Source of the DNA: Nitrosococcus wardiae
Lineage (GTDB): Bacteria > Pseudomonadota > Gammaproteobacteria > Nitrosococcales > Nitrosococcaceae
Assembly: GCF_004421105.1 (NCBI RefSeq)
Contig: NZ_CP038033.1
Location: 887,659-951,658, forward strand
Length of the DNA: 64,000 nucleotides
Reading direction: 5' to 3'
Part shown: positions 53,306-64,000 of the stretch, piece after piece
Layout of the letters: each line of letters starts with the position of its first letter
Position numbering within the stretch: position 1 is the stretch's first letter
Made by a program: the position numbers and the translations under genes
The notes under the pieces: model-generated
What the model was told of the DNA's origin: nothing
Seen by the model: only the letters and a program-made list of their open reading frames with translations
Databases searched by the model: none

Positions 53306-54190
53306 ATGAACGAAGGCCGACCTAGTCATAGTCTAGCAGCCCGCTCTTGGCGAGAGCGCCTGGGGCAGGTACTGCTGGGCGAACCCCAAGACCGGGAGCA
53401 ACTCGTTGAATTTCTACGTAATGCTTCCAACCGCCGTCTCTTTGATCCAGAAATTCTCAGTATGATTGAAGGTGCCTTAGTCGTAGGCGAGATGCAGGTG
53501 CGTGATATCATGGTGCCCCGTTCACAAATGGTGGTCGTGGAGCGAGATACGCCACCGGAAGAAACCCTGGAGGTCATCACCCGATCGGCCCATTCCCGAT
53601 TTCCGGTGATTGGCGAAAGCCGTGATGACATTGTGGGTATCCTGCTGGCTAAGGATATGCTTCTTTATTGTCGACAGCGGGAAGCGCGCTCTTTCAATAT
53701 TCGAGATATTTTGCGTCCGGCTGTCTTTATTCCAGAAAGCAAGCGTCTCAATGTGCTGCTAAGGGAATTTCGTGCTAGCCGCAACCACATGGCTATTGTC
53801 GTGGATGAATACGGGGGAACTGCGGGCCTCGTGACCATTGAGGACGTACTGGAGCAGATTGTGGGTGAAATTGAAGATGAGCATGATATTGCCGAAGATG
53901 CCTTCATCTTTCACCGCGGGGATGATAATTATACGATAAAGGCCCTAACGCCTATTGAAGATTTTAATGAATACTTTGGGACTGATTTTAGCGATGAGGA
54001 ATTCGATACCATTGGCGGTTTGGTGCTAAATGGATTTGGGCGAGTTCCTGAGCGAGGAGAAGCCATTTCTATTAGTGATTTTGAGTTTAAAGTCCTGCGT
54101 GCCGATAGCCGTCGCATCCACTTATTAGAATTACACCTCTTGTCGAAAGTCGATAGCATTGAAAGCTCGGCAGCGAAGGTAGGCAGCTAA
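53306..54190 (+). CDS. corC: CorC/YbeX-type CBS-domain protein
   Basis: A 294-residue protein with two CBS domains (about 65-190, MVPRSQMVVVERD and FRASRNHMAIVVDEYGGTAG) and a C-terminal CorC/HlyC domain (PIEDFNEYFGTDF). The family is tied to Mg/Co efflux or ribosome biogenesis. Soluble; an ATP-binding site is expected in the CBS pair. Gene order ybeZ-ybeY-corC-lnt is conserved in gammaproteobacteria. Confidence 0.94.
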   Translation: MNEGRPSHSLAARSWRERLGQVLLGEPQDREQLVEFLRNASNRRLFDPEILSMIEGALVVGEMQVRDIMVPRSQMVVVERDTPPEETLEVITRSAHSRFPVIGESRDDIVGILLAKDMLLYCRQREARSFNIRDILRPAVFIPESKRLNVLLREFRASRNHMAIVVDEYGGTAGLVTIEDVLEQIVGEIEDEHDIAEDAFIFHRGDDNYTIKALTPIEDFNEYFGTDFSDEEFDTIGGLVLNGFGRVPERGEAISISDFEFKVLRADSRRIHLLELHLLSKVDSIESSAAKVGS

Positions 54191-54255
54191 TTCCTCGATA
54201 GCGGCTGGCTATTTTAATTAGGGGCTGCCAATAGGGGGTTGGCAGGGGAGATAGT

Positions 54256-55818
54256 ATGGGCCGTTCACCTGAGCAAAATCCATCTTATGAAAAGGTGCCG
54301 CAGGAAAAATCTTTTTCTGTGTCTGCGGAGACAAAGGCATGGAGCGGCGATGCCTTAGTCTTGACAGCGGGTCTTCTTGGTCCGCTTGCTTTTTCTCCTT
54401 ATAATCTCTATCTCCTAGCGATTATTGTTCCTGCATTGTTATTTGCCGCTTGCCGGGATTTATCTATTCAACGGGCCTTTTGGCGCGGCTGGTTGTTTGG
54501 GTTGGGGTGGTTCGGTGCCGGGGTCTCCTGGGTCTATGTGGCCATTCACGACTTTGGCTATGCCAGTATGCCCTTAGCCTTGTTGTTGACGGCATTATTT
54601 GTGGCCTTCCTGAGCCTTTTCCCGGCCACATTAGCGGGTCTGGTTACCCTCTGGTTTCCCCAGGAAAGTAGGTACAAATACCTCTTGGTATGGCCGGCAA
54701 TTTGGGTAATGATAGAGTGGTTTCGGGGCTGGTTTCTCACGGGTTTTCCCTGGTTAAATTTGGGGTATAGCCAAATTGAAAGCCCCCTTCACGGGCTGGC
54801 TCCAATTCTTGGGGTCTATGGACTCTCTTTAGCTGCAGCCCTCAGTGCGGGATTACTCCTGGTCGCGTGGTATGAATCAGGCCGGAGGCGGTTCGCTACC
54901 CTCAGTGGGTTGGGAGTCCTGTGGGGATCAGCGGTGCTGCTTTCCTACGTGCCTTGGACGATGCCGGTGGGCAAGCCACTGCAAACAAGCCTGATTCAGG
55001 GAAATATTCCCCAGGCGGTAAAATGGCAGCCGGAGCAAGTAAAGTCCACTTTAGAACGGTACTGGCGATTGACGGCCAAGCATTGGGAGAGTGATCTGAT
55101 TGTCTGGCCGGAGAGTGCCCTTACACTATTTTACCACCAGGTGGCAGACGGTTACCTGGCTGATCTGGCGGCTGAGGCCCAAGCCCATAAAACGGATCTG
55201 CTCATTGGCTTGCCAATTTTCCACCAAGAGACGGGAAAATATTACAATGGCATGTTAAGCCTCGGTTCCCGGCAAGGGTTCTATTACAAGCAACATTTAG
55301 TTCCTTTTGGTGAATATGTTCCTTTGGAAGAGTATCTAAGGGGGCTCATCCGTTTTTTCGATTTACCCATGTCTTCCTTCAGTGCCGGGCCTCAGGGGCA
55401 ACCGTTGTTGCAAGCGGCGGGCTACCCGGTGGCCACCTCCATTTGCTATGAGGATGCCTTTGGAGAAGAAATCATTGCCGCGTTGCCCGAGGCGAATTTA
55501 TTAGTGAATGCCACCAATAATGCCTGGTATGGGGATTCTTTGGCTCCTCATCAGCATTTGCAGATTTCTCGCATGCGTGCCCTAGAGACGGGACGGGATC
55601 TAGTCCGGGCCACCACCAATGGAATTTCAGCCATTATCGATGCCAAAGGAGCTTTGCAAGCCACCACCCCCCAGTTCCAAGCGACTGTTCTGACGGGAAG
55701 TGTTCAACCGCGAGCAGGGGCTACTCCCTATGTCCTCTGGGGTAATGGGCCGACCCTAGGGCTATGCCTGTGTATGTTGGCCATCGGCAGGTACGCTCAG
55801 CGCTCCAAAGGGAACTAG
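54256..55818 (+). CDS. lnt: Apolipoprotein N-acyltransferase
   Basis: A 520-residue inner-membrane enzyme that N-acylates the lipoprotein Cys. The N-terminal half has about seven membrane helices; the C-terminal nitrilase-like domain carries the catalytic triad: Glu in WPESALTLF, Lys in GLPIFHQETGKYYN, and Cys in SICYEDAFGE. A further helix is at the C-terminus. It completes lipoprotein maturation begun by Lgt encoded 7 kb upstream. Confidence 0.95.
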   Translation: MGRSPEQNPSYEKVPQEKSFSVSAETKAWSGDALVLTAGLLGPLAFSPYNLYLLAIIVPALLFAACRDLSIQRAFWRGWLFGLGWFGAGVSWVYVAIHDFGYASMPLALLLTALFVAFLSLFPATLAGLVTLWFPQESRYKYLLVWPAIWVMIEWFRGWFLTGFPWLNLGYSQIESPLHGLAPILGVYGLSLAAALSAGLLLVAWYESGRRRFATLSGLGVLWGSAVLLSYVPWTMPVGKPLQTSLIQGNIPQAVKWQPEQVKSTLERYWRLTAKHWESDLIVWPESALTLFYHQVADGYLADLAAEAQAHKTDLLIGLPIFHQETGKYYNGMLSLGSRQGFYYKQHLVPFGEYVPLEEYLRGLIRFFDLPMSSFSAGPQGQPLLQAAGYPVATSICYEDAFGEEIIAALPEANLLVNATNNAWYGDSLAPHQHLQISRMRALETGRDLVRATTNGISAIIDAKGALQATTPQFQATVLTGSVQPRAGATPYVLWGNGPTLGLCLCMLAIGRYAQRSKGN

Positions 55819-55825
55819 GAGCGTT

Positions 55826-57277
55826 ATGCAACTTGTGGTTGTCCAAAGGATTTTGGGGTTATTGTTAACCCTATTCAGTAGCGCCATGCTCCCGCCGGTG
55901 ATAGTGTCTCTATTCTACCAGGATGGTGCAGCGGAGGAGTTTTTAAGCGCCTTTGGTCTGATTCTAAGTCTTGGCCTGTTGTGCTGGTTGCCCGTGCGTC
56001 ATTATCAGCGAGAGCTGCGGTTGCGGGACGGATTTGTTGTGGTCGTCATGTTTTGGGTGGTGTTAAGCCTCTCAGGGGCGCTTCCTCTATTTTTAACCAC
56101 CGAACCTCGCTTGTCCTTTACCGATGCCGTATTCGAGTCTGTTTCTGGCCTGACGACTACCGGGGCTACAGTGATTACTGGACTAGATGACCTGCCCAAA
56201 GCGGTATTGTTTTACCGTCAAGAATTACAGTGGCTAGGAGGCATGGGCATCGTCGTTTTGGCCGTGGCGATTTTGCCCATGCTGGGTATCGGGGGGATGC
56301 AGCTTTACCGGGCAGAAACTCCAGGCCCAATGAAAACCACCAAACTTACTCCGCGCATCGCTGAGACCGCCAAAGCACTATGGTTGATTTATTTGGGCTT
56401 GACGGTAGCCTGTGCGGCTGCTTACTGGGTAGCGGGCATGACACTTTTTGATGCCATTGGTCATAGTTTTTCAACTATCGCTATTGGTGGCTTTTCTACC
56501 CATGATGCCAGCATGGGGTATTTCAATAGCCCCTTGATTGAGATGATCGCTGTATTTTTTATGTTGTTGGCTGGGGTCAATTTTTCCCTTCACTTCCTTG
56601 CCTGGCGGCATCTGACAGCGCGCCATTATTGGGAAGATGAGGAATTTCGCGCCTATTTACTGGTGCTCACCGGAGTAGCGGTATTGACTTCCGCTTATCT
56701 TTGGATAACTCATCATTTTGATAATCCCCTTTCGGCTCTCCAGCATGGTATTTTCCATGCGGTTTCTATCGGTACCACTACCGGATTTACCACCAGCGAT
56801 TATTACGGTTGGCCCGGTTTTCTTCCTATTCTGTTGCTGATGGCCAGTTATATGGGGGGGTGTGCAGTTTCTACCGGTGGCGGCATGAAAGTCATCCGGG
56901 TTTTGTTGCTCTACAAACAGGGCGCACGGGAAATCAAGCGCCTGATTCATCCTAGTGCCATCGTGCCTATCAAAATTGGGAATAAAAGTTTACCGGATCG
57001 GGTAGTAGAAGGAGTGGCAGGCTTTATGGCCGTCTACGTGGCCTGTTTTAGTGCCATGTACCTCCTGCTGCTGGCTACCGGGCTAGATATGATCACCTCG
57101 TTTTCTGCAGTCACCGCGTGCCTCAACAACTTAGGTCCCGGTTTAGGGCAAGTGGGCGCCCATTACGAGGGTATTAATGCCATCTCCAAATGGATTTTGT
57201 GTTTTGCCATGTTGCTCGGGCGTCTGGAGATCTTTACTCTCCTTGTTATCCTGAGCCCTACTTTTTGGCGTCGATAG
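55826..57277 (+). CDS. trkH: TrkH-type potassium transporter
   Basis: A 483-residue membrane subunit of the Trk potassium uptake system. It has the four selectivity-like loops, for example SGLTTTGATVI, SIAIGGFSTHD, SIGTTTGFTTSDY and CLNNLGPGLG, typical of TrkH/KtrB. Needs the regulatory NAD-binding subunit TrkA, which is not in this window. It starts 8 bp after lnt, so it may be co-transcribed. Confidence 0.94.
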   Translation: MQLVVVQRILGLLLTLFSSAMLPPVIVSLFYQDGAAEEFLSAFGLILSLGLLCWLPVRHYQRELRLRDGFVVVVMFWVVLSLSGALPLFLTTEPRLSFTDAVFESVSGLTTTGATVITGLDDLPKAVLFYRQELQWLGGMGIVVLAVAILPMLGIGGMQLYRAETPGPMKTTKLTPRIAETAKALWLIYLGLTVACAAAYWVAGMTLFDAIGHSFSTIAIGGFSTHDASMGYFNSPLIEMIAVFFMLLAGVNFSLHFLAWRHLTARHYWEDEEFRAYLLVLTGVAVLTSAYLWITHHFDNPLSALQHGIFHAVSIGTTTGFTTSDYYGWPGFLPILLLMASYMGGCAVSTGGGMKVIRVLLLYKQGAREIKRLIHPSAIVPIKIGNKSLPDRVVEGVAGFMAVYVACFSAMYLLLLATGLDMITSFSAVTACLNNLGPGLGQVGAHYEGINAISKWILCFAMLLGRLEIFTLLVILSPTFWRR

Positions 57278-57440
57278 AATTATGGCAGAAGATACTCGCC
57301 AGAGGTTGTCGTAATCAAGCGATATTGATCGGCAAAAAAGCCCTCATCTAAAGTTAGGACTTGTAGCAGGAAGGGTAGCCCGGTAAAATTTTGTGGCTTA
57401 ATACGATTGAAAGTAAGTTTTAAGTCTTTAGAGAACCCCT

Positions 57441-57647
57441 ATGAAGCAGGATATTCATCCCCGATACAGTGAAATTACGGTGACTTGCAGTTGCGGTAAC
57501 AGTTTTACTACCCGCTCCACAGCGGGTCATGACCTTCATATTGAAGTGTGTTCCGCCTGTCATCCCTTTTATACTGGTAAGCAAAAGCTGCTGGATACGG
57601 CAGGTCGTGTCGATAAGTTCCGGCAAAAATATAATTTGAAATCATAA
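57441..57647 (+). CDS. rpmE: 50S ribosomal protein L31 (zinc form)
   Basis: A 68-residue L31 with the four zinc Cys in TCSCGN (Cys16, Cys18) and CSACHP (Cys37, Cys40). The presence of the Cys ligands identifies the zinc-containing paralogue. Single gene with a short intergenic on each side. Confidence 0.96.
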   Translation: MKQDIHPRYSEITVTCSCGNSFTTRSTAGHDLHIEVCSACHPFYTGKQKLLDTAGRVDKFRQKYNLKS

Positions 57648-57800
57648 TATTAAAAATCCCAGTCAACCGTATTACCCTCCCCTGAACCAACGGCGCCTAC
57701 GGTTGAGTACCGCTGTTGCGGTCTCCGCTCTTTAATCGTTGGGGCAGGTGAGTCCTGGGCTTGTTTAAGGGCATTGTGATTAACCCAACATAGGTTTGAT

Positions 57801-59120
57801 ATGCATCTGTTGAATCAGCAGGAGTTGACATCTTCTAGTGCGGACTTAGAAACGCCCTCTGGACAAGCTGTGAAAGAACAAAAACTAGGACAGGATTTAA
57901 CCGCTACTGCCCTAGCCTATCATGCGGAACCGCGACCTGGAAAATTAGAGATCAGCATCACTAAGCCTTGCGCGACCCAGAAGCAACTTAGTTTGGCCTA
58001 TAGTCCTGGAGTTGCCGCGCCGGTTGGGGCCATCGTGTCTGATCCTGAAGCGGTTTACCGTTACACCGCTAAGGGCAATTTGGTTGCGGTTGTTACCGAT
58101 GGTAGTGCGGTGTTGGGATTGGGAAATGCTGGGCCTTTAGCTAGCAAACCTGTGATGGAGGGCAAAGCGGTTCTATTTAAATCTTTTGCCGGATTAGATG
58201 CCATCGATATTGAGGTGGAAGCGGAGTCCCCTGAGGCATTTGTGGATACTGTGGCCCGTATCGCCCCTACTTTTGGGGCAATTAATCTGGAGGATATTGC
58301 TGCCCCCCACTGCTTTAAAATTGAGCAAGCACTGATTGAACGCCTTGATATCCCTGTTCTCCATGATGATCAGCATGGTACGGCGATTACCATTGCTGCG
58401 GCCCTCCAAAATGCCCTGGAACTGCAGGAGAAGGTTTTACCGGAAGCCCGCATCGCTTGCGTCGGTGCTGGGGCGGCCGGAATTGCTACACTGCGGCTAT
58501 TGACTGCCTTAGGCGCACGCAAGGAAAATATTTTGCTCATTGATCGCCAGGGAGTTATTCTTGAAGAGGATCGGCTGCTGCATCCCTATTGCCGTCCTTT
58601 TGCCTCTTCCACGCTGAAGCGTACCCTCGCAGAAGCAGTAAACGGGGCGGATATCTTCATTGGCGTGGCAGCCCCTGACCTGTTGACTGTAGAGATGCTA
58701 AAATCCATGGCTTCGCGGCCTATAGTGTTTGCTCTCTCCAATCCAGATCCGGAGATTGATCCGAACTTGGCTCATGCCGTTCGGAGTGATTTAATCTTGG
58801 CCACAGGGCGCACTGACTATCCTAATCAGGTGAATAACGTGTTGGTCTTTCCTTTTCTGTTCCGTGCTGCCCTGGATGTCCGCGCCAGTTGTATCAACGA
58901 TCCCATGAAAATTGCCGCTGTTCAGGCATTGGCTGAGTTGGCCAAGGAACCCGTTCCTGAGCAAGTGCTGGAGGCCTATGGCGAGAACCATCTTGGTTTT
59001 GGGCCAGATTATATCCTCCCTAAGCCGCTGGATCCCCGTTTGAGAGAGTTTGTGACGGCCGCCGTTGCCCAGGCAGCTATCGAATCAGGCGTTGCCCGAA
59101 TTAATAAAATTAACCTATAG
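57801..59120 (+). CDS. maeB: NAD(P)-dependent malic enzyme, short form
   Basis: A 439-residue malic enzyme, decarboxylating malate to pyruvate. Motifs: LAYSPGVAAPV, FKSFAGLDAIDIEVE, the metal-binding DDQHGTAIT and the Rossmann CVGAGAAGIATL. E. coli MaeB has an extra phosphotransacetylase-like domain and is about 760 residues; this protein lacks it and so is the short form. Ends overlap the convergent gene 59110-59730. Confidence 0.93.
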   Translation: MHLLNQQELTSSSADLETPSGQAVKEQKLGQDLTATALAYHAEPRPGKLEISITKPCATQKQLSLAYSPGVAAPVGAIVSDPEAVYRYTAKGNLVAVVTDGSAVLGLGNAGPLASKPVMEGKAVLFKSFAGLDAIDIEVEAESPEAFVDTVARIAPTFGAINLEDIAAPHCFKIEQALIERLDIPVLHDDQHGTAITIAAALQNALELQEKVLPEARIACVGAGAAGIATLRLLTALGARKENILLIDRQGVILEEDRLLHPYCRPFASSTLKRTLAEAVNGADIFIGVAAPDLLTVEMLKSMASRPIVFALSNPDPEIDPNLAHAVRSDLILATGRTDYPNQVNNVLVFPFLFRAALDVRASCINDPMKIAAVQALAELAKEPVPEQVLEAYGENHLGFGPDYILPKPLDPRLREFVTAAVAQAAIESGVARINKINL

Positions 59121-59730
59121 GCTGAATTTCTGCCTCCAATAGAGACTGGACTTCTTTACGGCCTGCTCGGCGCATGGGTTTTCCATCTATCGGGCTGAGT
59201 GGTGCGTGGCGAATACCTTTAGGGGGAAATACGGTGAGTTCCACGGTGACCTCTCCCGCTATGAACCGAAAAACCGGAAAACTTTGAAGGACTTTAGAGG
59301 AAAAGGATAGTTGCCGAGATTTGAGCTGGAAAGGAATCCCAGCTTCTGTGAGAAATAAGGCAACCTCTTCTTCTGTATCAGCGAAGAGATGAAGATTGAT
59401 GTCCGAATATTCGGAAGCCAGCCCGCTGAGTACCGACCCGACTAGGTGCGGGTTGTAGCGGCTAAAAAAGCCCATTGCTTCTAAAGCCATCTGACGTAGC
59501 TTTTCTAAGGTGGCCGGTTGAGAATTTGATTTAAATAGGCGTAAATAAGCCCCTACAGCCTGCTCTATTTCTTGGTTAGTGGGCAAATTTCGGGTATCTG
59601 CGGCTCCTAGAGCAGTGGCTGCCTTGCGCTTGGCTTGATAGTAGCTTTTGATTCCGTGCTCGACCATAAGCCGAGCCGCCTCTGTAGCGATGTATTCTCT
59701 CATCTGCTGGTCTTTTCTAGACATAAGCAC
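59110..59730 (-). CDS. Nucleotidyltransferase-like hypothetical protein
   Basis: A 206-residue protein. The middle has a pattern like minimal nucleotidyltransferases (VGSVLSGLASEYSDINLHLF), but the second Asp is not evident, so it may be inactive. The N-terminal 80 residues are helical with an RKDQQMREY start. No recognised family name. Upstream of mrcA on the other side, convergent with maeB. Confidence 0.6.
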   Translation of the reverse strand: MLMSRKDQQMREYIATEAARLMVEHGIKSYYQAKRKAATALGAADTRNLPTNQEIEQAVGAYLRLFKSNSQPATLEKLRQMALEAMGFFSRYNPHLVGSVLSGLASEYSDINLHLFADTEEEVALFLTEAGIPFQLKSRQLSFSSKVLQSFPVFRFIAGEVTVELTVFPPKGIRHAPLSPIDGKPMRRAGRKEVQSLLEAEIQPIG

Positions 59731-59746
59731 TACTATTCAATTTTGT

Positions 59747-62185
59747 TTAAAATAACTGCTCGGTAATAGGCGTGTCTGTTTTCGCGCTGCTACTGTTCTG
59801 GCGGCTTGAAGTGGCGTACTTGACCGGAGCATTCTCAGTGAGAAAAGTCTCAAAAATAGCATTCGGGGTATTGGGTCCTGCAAGCAATCCAGTCTCGGGA
59901 TCAATACGTACTGTGACTATGCCCTTGGGGGGAGTAAGGGGTTTTTCTGGCTTGCCATTTAGCACGGCATCCATATAGTTTATCCACATTGGAAGTGCCG
60001 CCCGTGCGCCCGTTTCGAAGCTTCCTAACGACTTTGGTTGATCAAAACCAACCCAGGAAACAGCAACGAGTTTGGAGTTAAAACCTGAGAACCAAGCATC
60101 GTGTTGATCATTGGTGGTTCCCGTTTTACCTGCTAGATCATTTCGCCCAAGTTGTTTCGCCCGTCGCCCTGTACCATAACGAATAACATCTTGTAGCATG
60201 CTATAGATAAGATAAGCATTTTGCGGAGTAATTACCCGAGGGGCCGGAATAGGTTGGCTAATCAGTCCTGCATCTTGTAAGGGAGCCGATATTAAATTAG
60301 GGGCAAGGGCCTGTCCTGCCTCCAGCTCTTCGCAGTGTTGACAAACTTGGGGTGGGCGTGCTTGGAAGATGATTTGCCCATTAGCATTTTCAATTCGTTC
60401 AATTAAATGGGGTTTGATGAGGTATCCCCCATTGGCGAAGACGGCAAAGCCGCGTGCCATTTCTAAGGGAGAGGCACTACCGCTGCCTAGTGCTAGGGAT
60501 AGACTCTGAGGCAATTGTTCGGGTTTAAATCCAAAACGTTGAATATATTCAATGGCATAATCAATGCCAATAGCACGCAGTAACCGGACAGAAACTAGAT
60601 TTCTGGAATGGATTAAAGCCACCCTAAGGCGAGTTGGGCCGTAAAAACGTCCGCTATAGTTCTCTGGCCGCCAGACACTCTCTAGCCCAGGTTCATCTAA
60701 TACTATCGGTGCATCATTGATAATGCTGGCAGCGGTATAGCCCTTATTTAGGGCAGAAGAATAGAGAAATGGCTTGAAACTCGACCCGGGTTGTCGTTGA
60801 GATTGAGTTGCCCGATTAAATTTGCTTCGATAAAAATCAAAGCCCCCACTGAGGGCGGTAATCCCCCCATTGTCAGGGGAAAGGGAGATAATGGCACCCT
60901 CTACTTGGGGTATTTGCGCTAACTGCCATCCCCCCTCAGGGAGCGCTTCTAGTCGAATGAGATCCCCTGCCTTAATGATATCTGCGGCTTGTTGGGGCTT
61001 TTTCCCTAATGTGTTAACCCCTTGGTAAGGTTGAGCCCAAGATAACCCTTCCCAAGAAAGGAGGATTTCGCCGTCAGTCTTGGTGTAGACCCGGCTCGTT
61101 TGCTCCTTGGTGGCAAGCACCAGGGCGGGCACCAAGCTGTTGGCTACTCTGTACTGAAATAGGGCCTGACGATAGAACGCCTCGTCAGCCCTTTCTGGTA
61201 GCTCAATATGCTGCTCTGGGCCTCGAAACCCATGCCGCCGATCATAAGCAACCAGTGTGGAGCGCAAGGCGTTATTTGCCGCTTCCTGATGCTCAGCCTG
61301 GAGAGTCGTATAAACATTATAACCGGCCGTATAAATATCGGAGCCGTACTCCTCAAACAATTGGCTTCGCGCCATTTCTGCCACAAAGGGGGCATCTAGT
61401 TCGACGGGCAATCCGTGGAATTTTGCCGTAATCGGTTGGGTCACCGCATTTTGGTAGGTTTTATCATCGATGTATCCAACTTCATACATGCGCCGGAGCA
61501 CATAATTCCTTCGCAGTAAGGCCCGCTCTGGATTTACTAGGGGGTTGTAATGGGAGGGAGCTTTTGGTAAGCCCGCCACCATCGCCAGTTGTGACAGCTC
61601 AAGTTTATCCAGAGTCGTGCCGTAATATACCTGGGCAGCGGCGGCAACTCCGTAAGCGCGGTTGCCTAGATAGATCTTGTTTAAATAGAGCTCAATGATG
61701 TTCTGTTTACTAAGTTCTCGTTCGATCTGAAGAGCTAACAGAATTTCATTTAGCTTACGTAAGTAGGTTTTTTCTCTACTTAAAAAGAAATTGCGGGCGA
61801 CTTGCATAGTAATAGTGCTGCCGCCTTGGCCTTTTTTGCCGGTCTTTATCAGATATAAGGCAGCACGGAGAATACCTTGATAGTCGACACCGGGATGCTC
61901 ATAGAAACGGTCATCTTCTGCAGCCAGAACGGCCTTAACCAGCAAGTCTGGAAACTGTTTAAAAGGTAAAGGGGTGCGGCGTTTTTCTCCATATTCAGCA
62001 ATAAGCTTTCCTTCCTGGGAATAAACGCGGAGGGGGACCTGAAGCTGAACATTCCTGAGAGCCTCGGTAGAAGGTAGTTGGGGGACTAGGTAAAAGTATA
62101 TCCCGATGGCAATAAGGATACCAATTGTTGTGGTAGTAAGCAACAAAACCGCAATCCAGCGGAGCAAGCGAGGGAGATATGTCAT
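59747..62185 (-). CDS. mrcA: Penicillin-binding protein 1A
   Basis: A bifunctional 812-residue class A PBP. An N-terminal membrane helix (residues 10-32) is followed by the GT51 transglycosylase (EDDRFYEHPGVDYQGILRA, GGSTITMQVARN, ELYLNKIYLG) and, after a linker, the transpeptidase with SxxK in PGSSFKPFLY, SxN in SRNL and KTGT in AGKTGTTND. An OB-like insertion lies between. Divergent from pilM, as in many gammaproteobacteria; the promoters share 62186-62410. Confidence 0.95.
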   Translation of the reverse strand: MTYLPRLLRWIAVLLLTTTTIGILIAIGIYFYLVPQLPSTEALRNVQLQVPLRVYSQEGKLIAEYGEKRRTPLPFKQFPDLLVKAVLAAEDDRFYEHPGVDYQGILRAALYLIKTGKKGQGGSTITMQVARNFFLSREKTYLRKLNEILLALQIERELSKQNIIELYLNKIYLGNRAYGVAAAAQVYYGTTLDKLELSQLAMVAGLPKAPSHYNPLVNPERALLRRNYVLRRMYEVGYIDDKTYQNAVTQPITAKFHGLPVELDAPFVAEMARSQLFEEYGSDIYTAGYNVYTTLQAEHQEAANNALRSTLVAYDRRHGFRGPEQHIELPERADEAFYRQALFQYRVANSLVPALVLATKEQTSRVYTKTDGEILLSWEGLSWAQPYQGVNTLGKKPQQAADIIKAGDLIRLEALPEGGWQLAQIPQVEGAIISLSPDNGGITALSGGFDFYRSKFNRATQSQRQPGSSFKPFLYSSALNKGYTAASIINDAPIVLDEPGLESVWRPENYSGRFYGPTRLRVALIHSRNLVSVRLLRAIGIDYAIEYIQRFGFKPEQLPQSLSLALGSGSASPLEMARGFAVFANGGYLIKPHLIERIENANGQIIFQARPPQVCQHCEELEAGQALAPNLISAPLQDAGLISQPIPAPRVITPQNAYLIYSMLQDVIRYGTGRRAKQLGRNDLAGKTGTTNDQHDAWFSGFNSKLVAVSWVGFDQPKSLGSFETGARAALPMWINYMDAVLNGKPEKPLTPPKGIVTVRIDPETGLLAGPNTPNAIFETFLTENAPVKYATSSRQNSSSAKTDTPITEQLF

Positions 62186-62383
62186 GAAAGTTAATGGACA
62201 AGCATGTGATTTATATCAAAGGAACGTGGTTAGGAACAGTATAAAACGTGTATCCAACTTAAGCTACGACCTTGGTCTACCACCTGAGTTCAGCACAAGC
62301 AAAGCTATTCAGTCAAGCCGTGGTTGTAATTGGAAAAAATCTTTATAGGGCTGTGGTGAGGCAAAGGGGTCGTCTTCGGTTAA

Positions 62384-63525
<1,142 letters not shown>

Positions 63526-63526
<1 letters not shown>

Positions 63527-64000
63527 TGGCTCGTATCAATTTATTGCCTTGGCGTGAAGCCCAGCGCAAAGAACGGGAAAAACAATTTTATCTCGCCTTG
63601 GGTTTCGGGGCAGTTCTAGCGGCCAGTATTGTCTTTTATATCAACTCGTATATTAATGGCTTAATCGATAACCAAACTCAACGCAATAAATTCTTACAAG
63701 ATCAGATAGCCATTGTAGATAAGCAGATACATAAAATTAAGGATTTGGAAAAAGAGAAAGAGAAGCTTCTGGCACGTATGGAAATAATTCAGAAGCTTCA
63801 AGCTAGCCGGCCCCAGATTGTGCACCTTTTTGATGAAATAGTTCGAATGCTTCCTAATGGGATTCATTTGGAGAATATAAAGCGTCAAGGGCATACCAAT
63901 ATATTACACGGTGTGGCTGAGTCAAATGCTCGGGTTTCTGTCTTCATGCGCAATTTAGATTCTTCTCCCGTATTTCAAGATCCTCGATTAGATGTCATCG
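63526..64000 (+). CDS. pilN: PilN, 3' end outside window
   Basis: The first 158 or so residues of PilN. The N-terminus ARINLLPWREAQRK is the PilM-binding tail (INLLPWR), followed by a membrane helix (GFGAVLAASIVFYIN) and a coiled coil. It continues past 64000. Confidence 0.93.

Overview
The window reads as a gammaproteobacterial chromosome. Gene families and order (lgt-thyA-folA, miaB-phoH-ybeY-corC-lnt, mrcA divergent from pilMN, ychF next to a tRNA-Met gene) fit a Chromatiales-type genome, and Nitrosococcus is my best guess. That is inference from gene content, not a database match. Core genes fill the left edge (1-1071) and the right third (about 43-64 kb). Between them lie accessory DNA and IS scars.

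A genomic island occupies 1057-32674. It starts in the 3' end of tRNA-Met: the last 15 bases of the tRNA (1057-1071) recur exactly at 32660-32674. A P4-type tyrosine recombinase (1235-2461) sits just inside the left end, GGGGCAA-type repeats lie inside both ends, and a small HTH gene (32298-32507) lies inside the right end. A replication/control module at 8.7-13.5 kb holds an AlpA-like regulator, a P-loop replication protein whose gene contains eight TGTTCAC heptamers, and a DUF5681 protein.

The island cargo is defence-like and holds two related loci. The apparently intact one (16253-25770, + strand) encodes a DUF499 ATPase, a DUF3780 protein, a DUF1156 adenine methyltransferase and a PLD/SNF2 helicase, the helicase-methylase-ATPase architecture. 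The second (8253-2485, - strand) is broken. Its DUF499 N-terminus is fused in frame to the C-terminus of a DUF1156 methylase, and its helicase survives only as an N-terminal stub. Between these two remnants lie three intact, tightly overlapping genes: a C2H2 zinc-finger protein, a coiled-coil protein and an Hsp70-like ATPase with a C-terminal zinc ribbon. This chaperone cassette, apparently once embedded between methylase and helicase, is the best candidate here for an undescribed system. Downstream of the intact locus (26.0-31.5 kb) is a stretch of integron-like attC sites with no integrase gene, carrying two unknown genes, a NERD-nuclease/SF1 helicase and a STAND-like ATPase.

From 32.9 to 43 kb, outside the island, is a graveyard of mobile and toxin-antitoxin DNA. 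It holds an IS1-family element with a nonsense mutation, a trfA replication-initiator remnant (a second one lies inside the island), and a DUF433/DUF5615 pair whose toxin gene is split by hicAB plus the N-terminus of a BREX type 2 pglX. It also holds adjacent IS630 and IS701 elements, each frameshifted at a run of nine A, a truncated cupredoxin gene, and several secreted or membrane proteins.

The right third is ordinary: an alpha-carbonic anhydrase, lgt-thyA-folA, radC, miaB, the phoH-ybeY-corC-lnt run, a TrkH potassium transporter, rpmE, a malic enzyme, mrcA, and pilM with the start of pilN. A dispersed repeat of about 225-245 bp with a conserved hairpin occurs at 44.0 and 49.8 kb.
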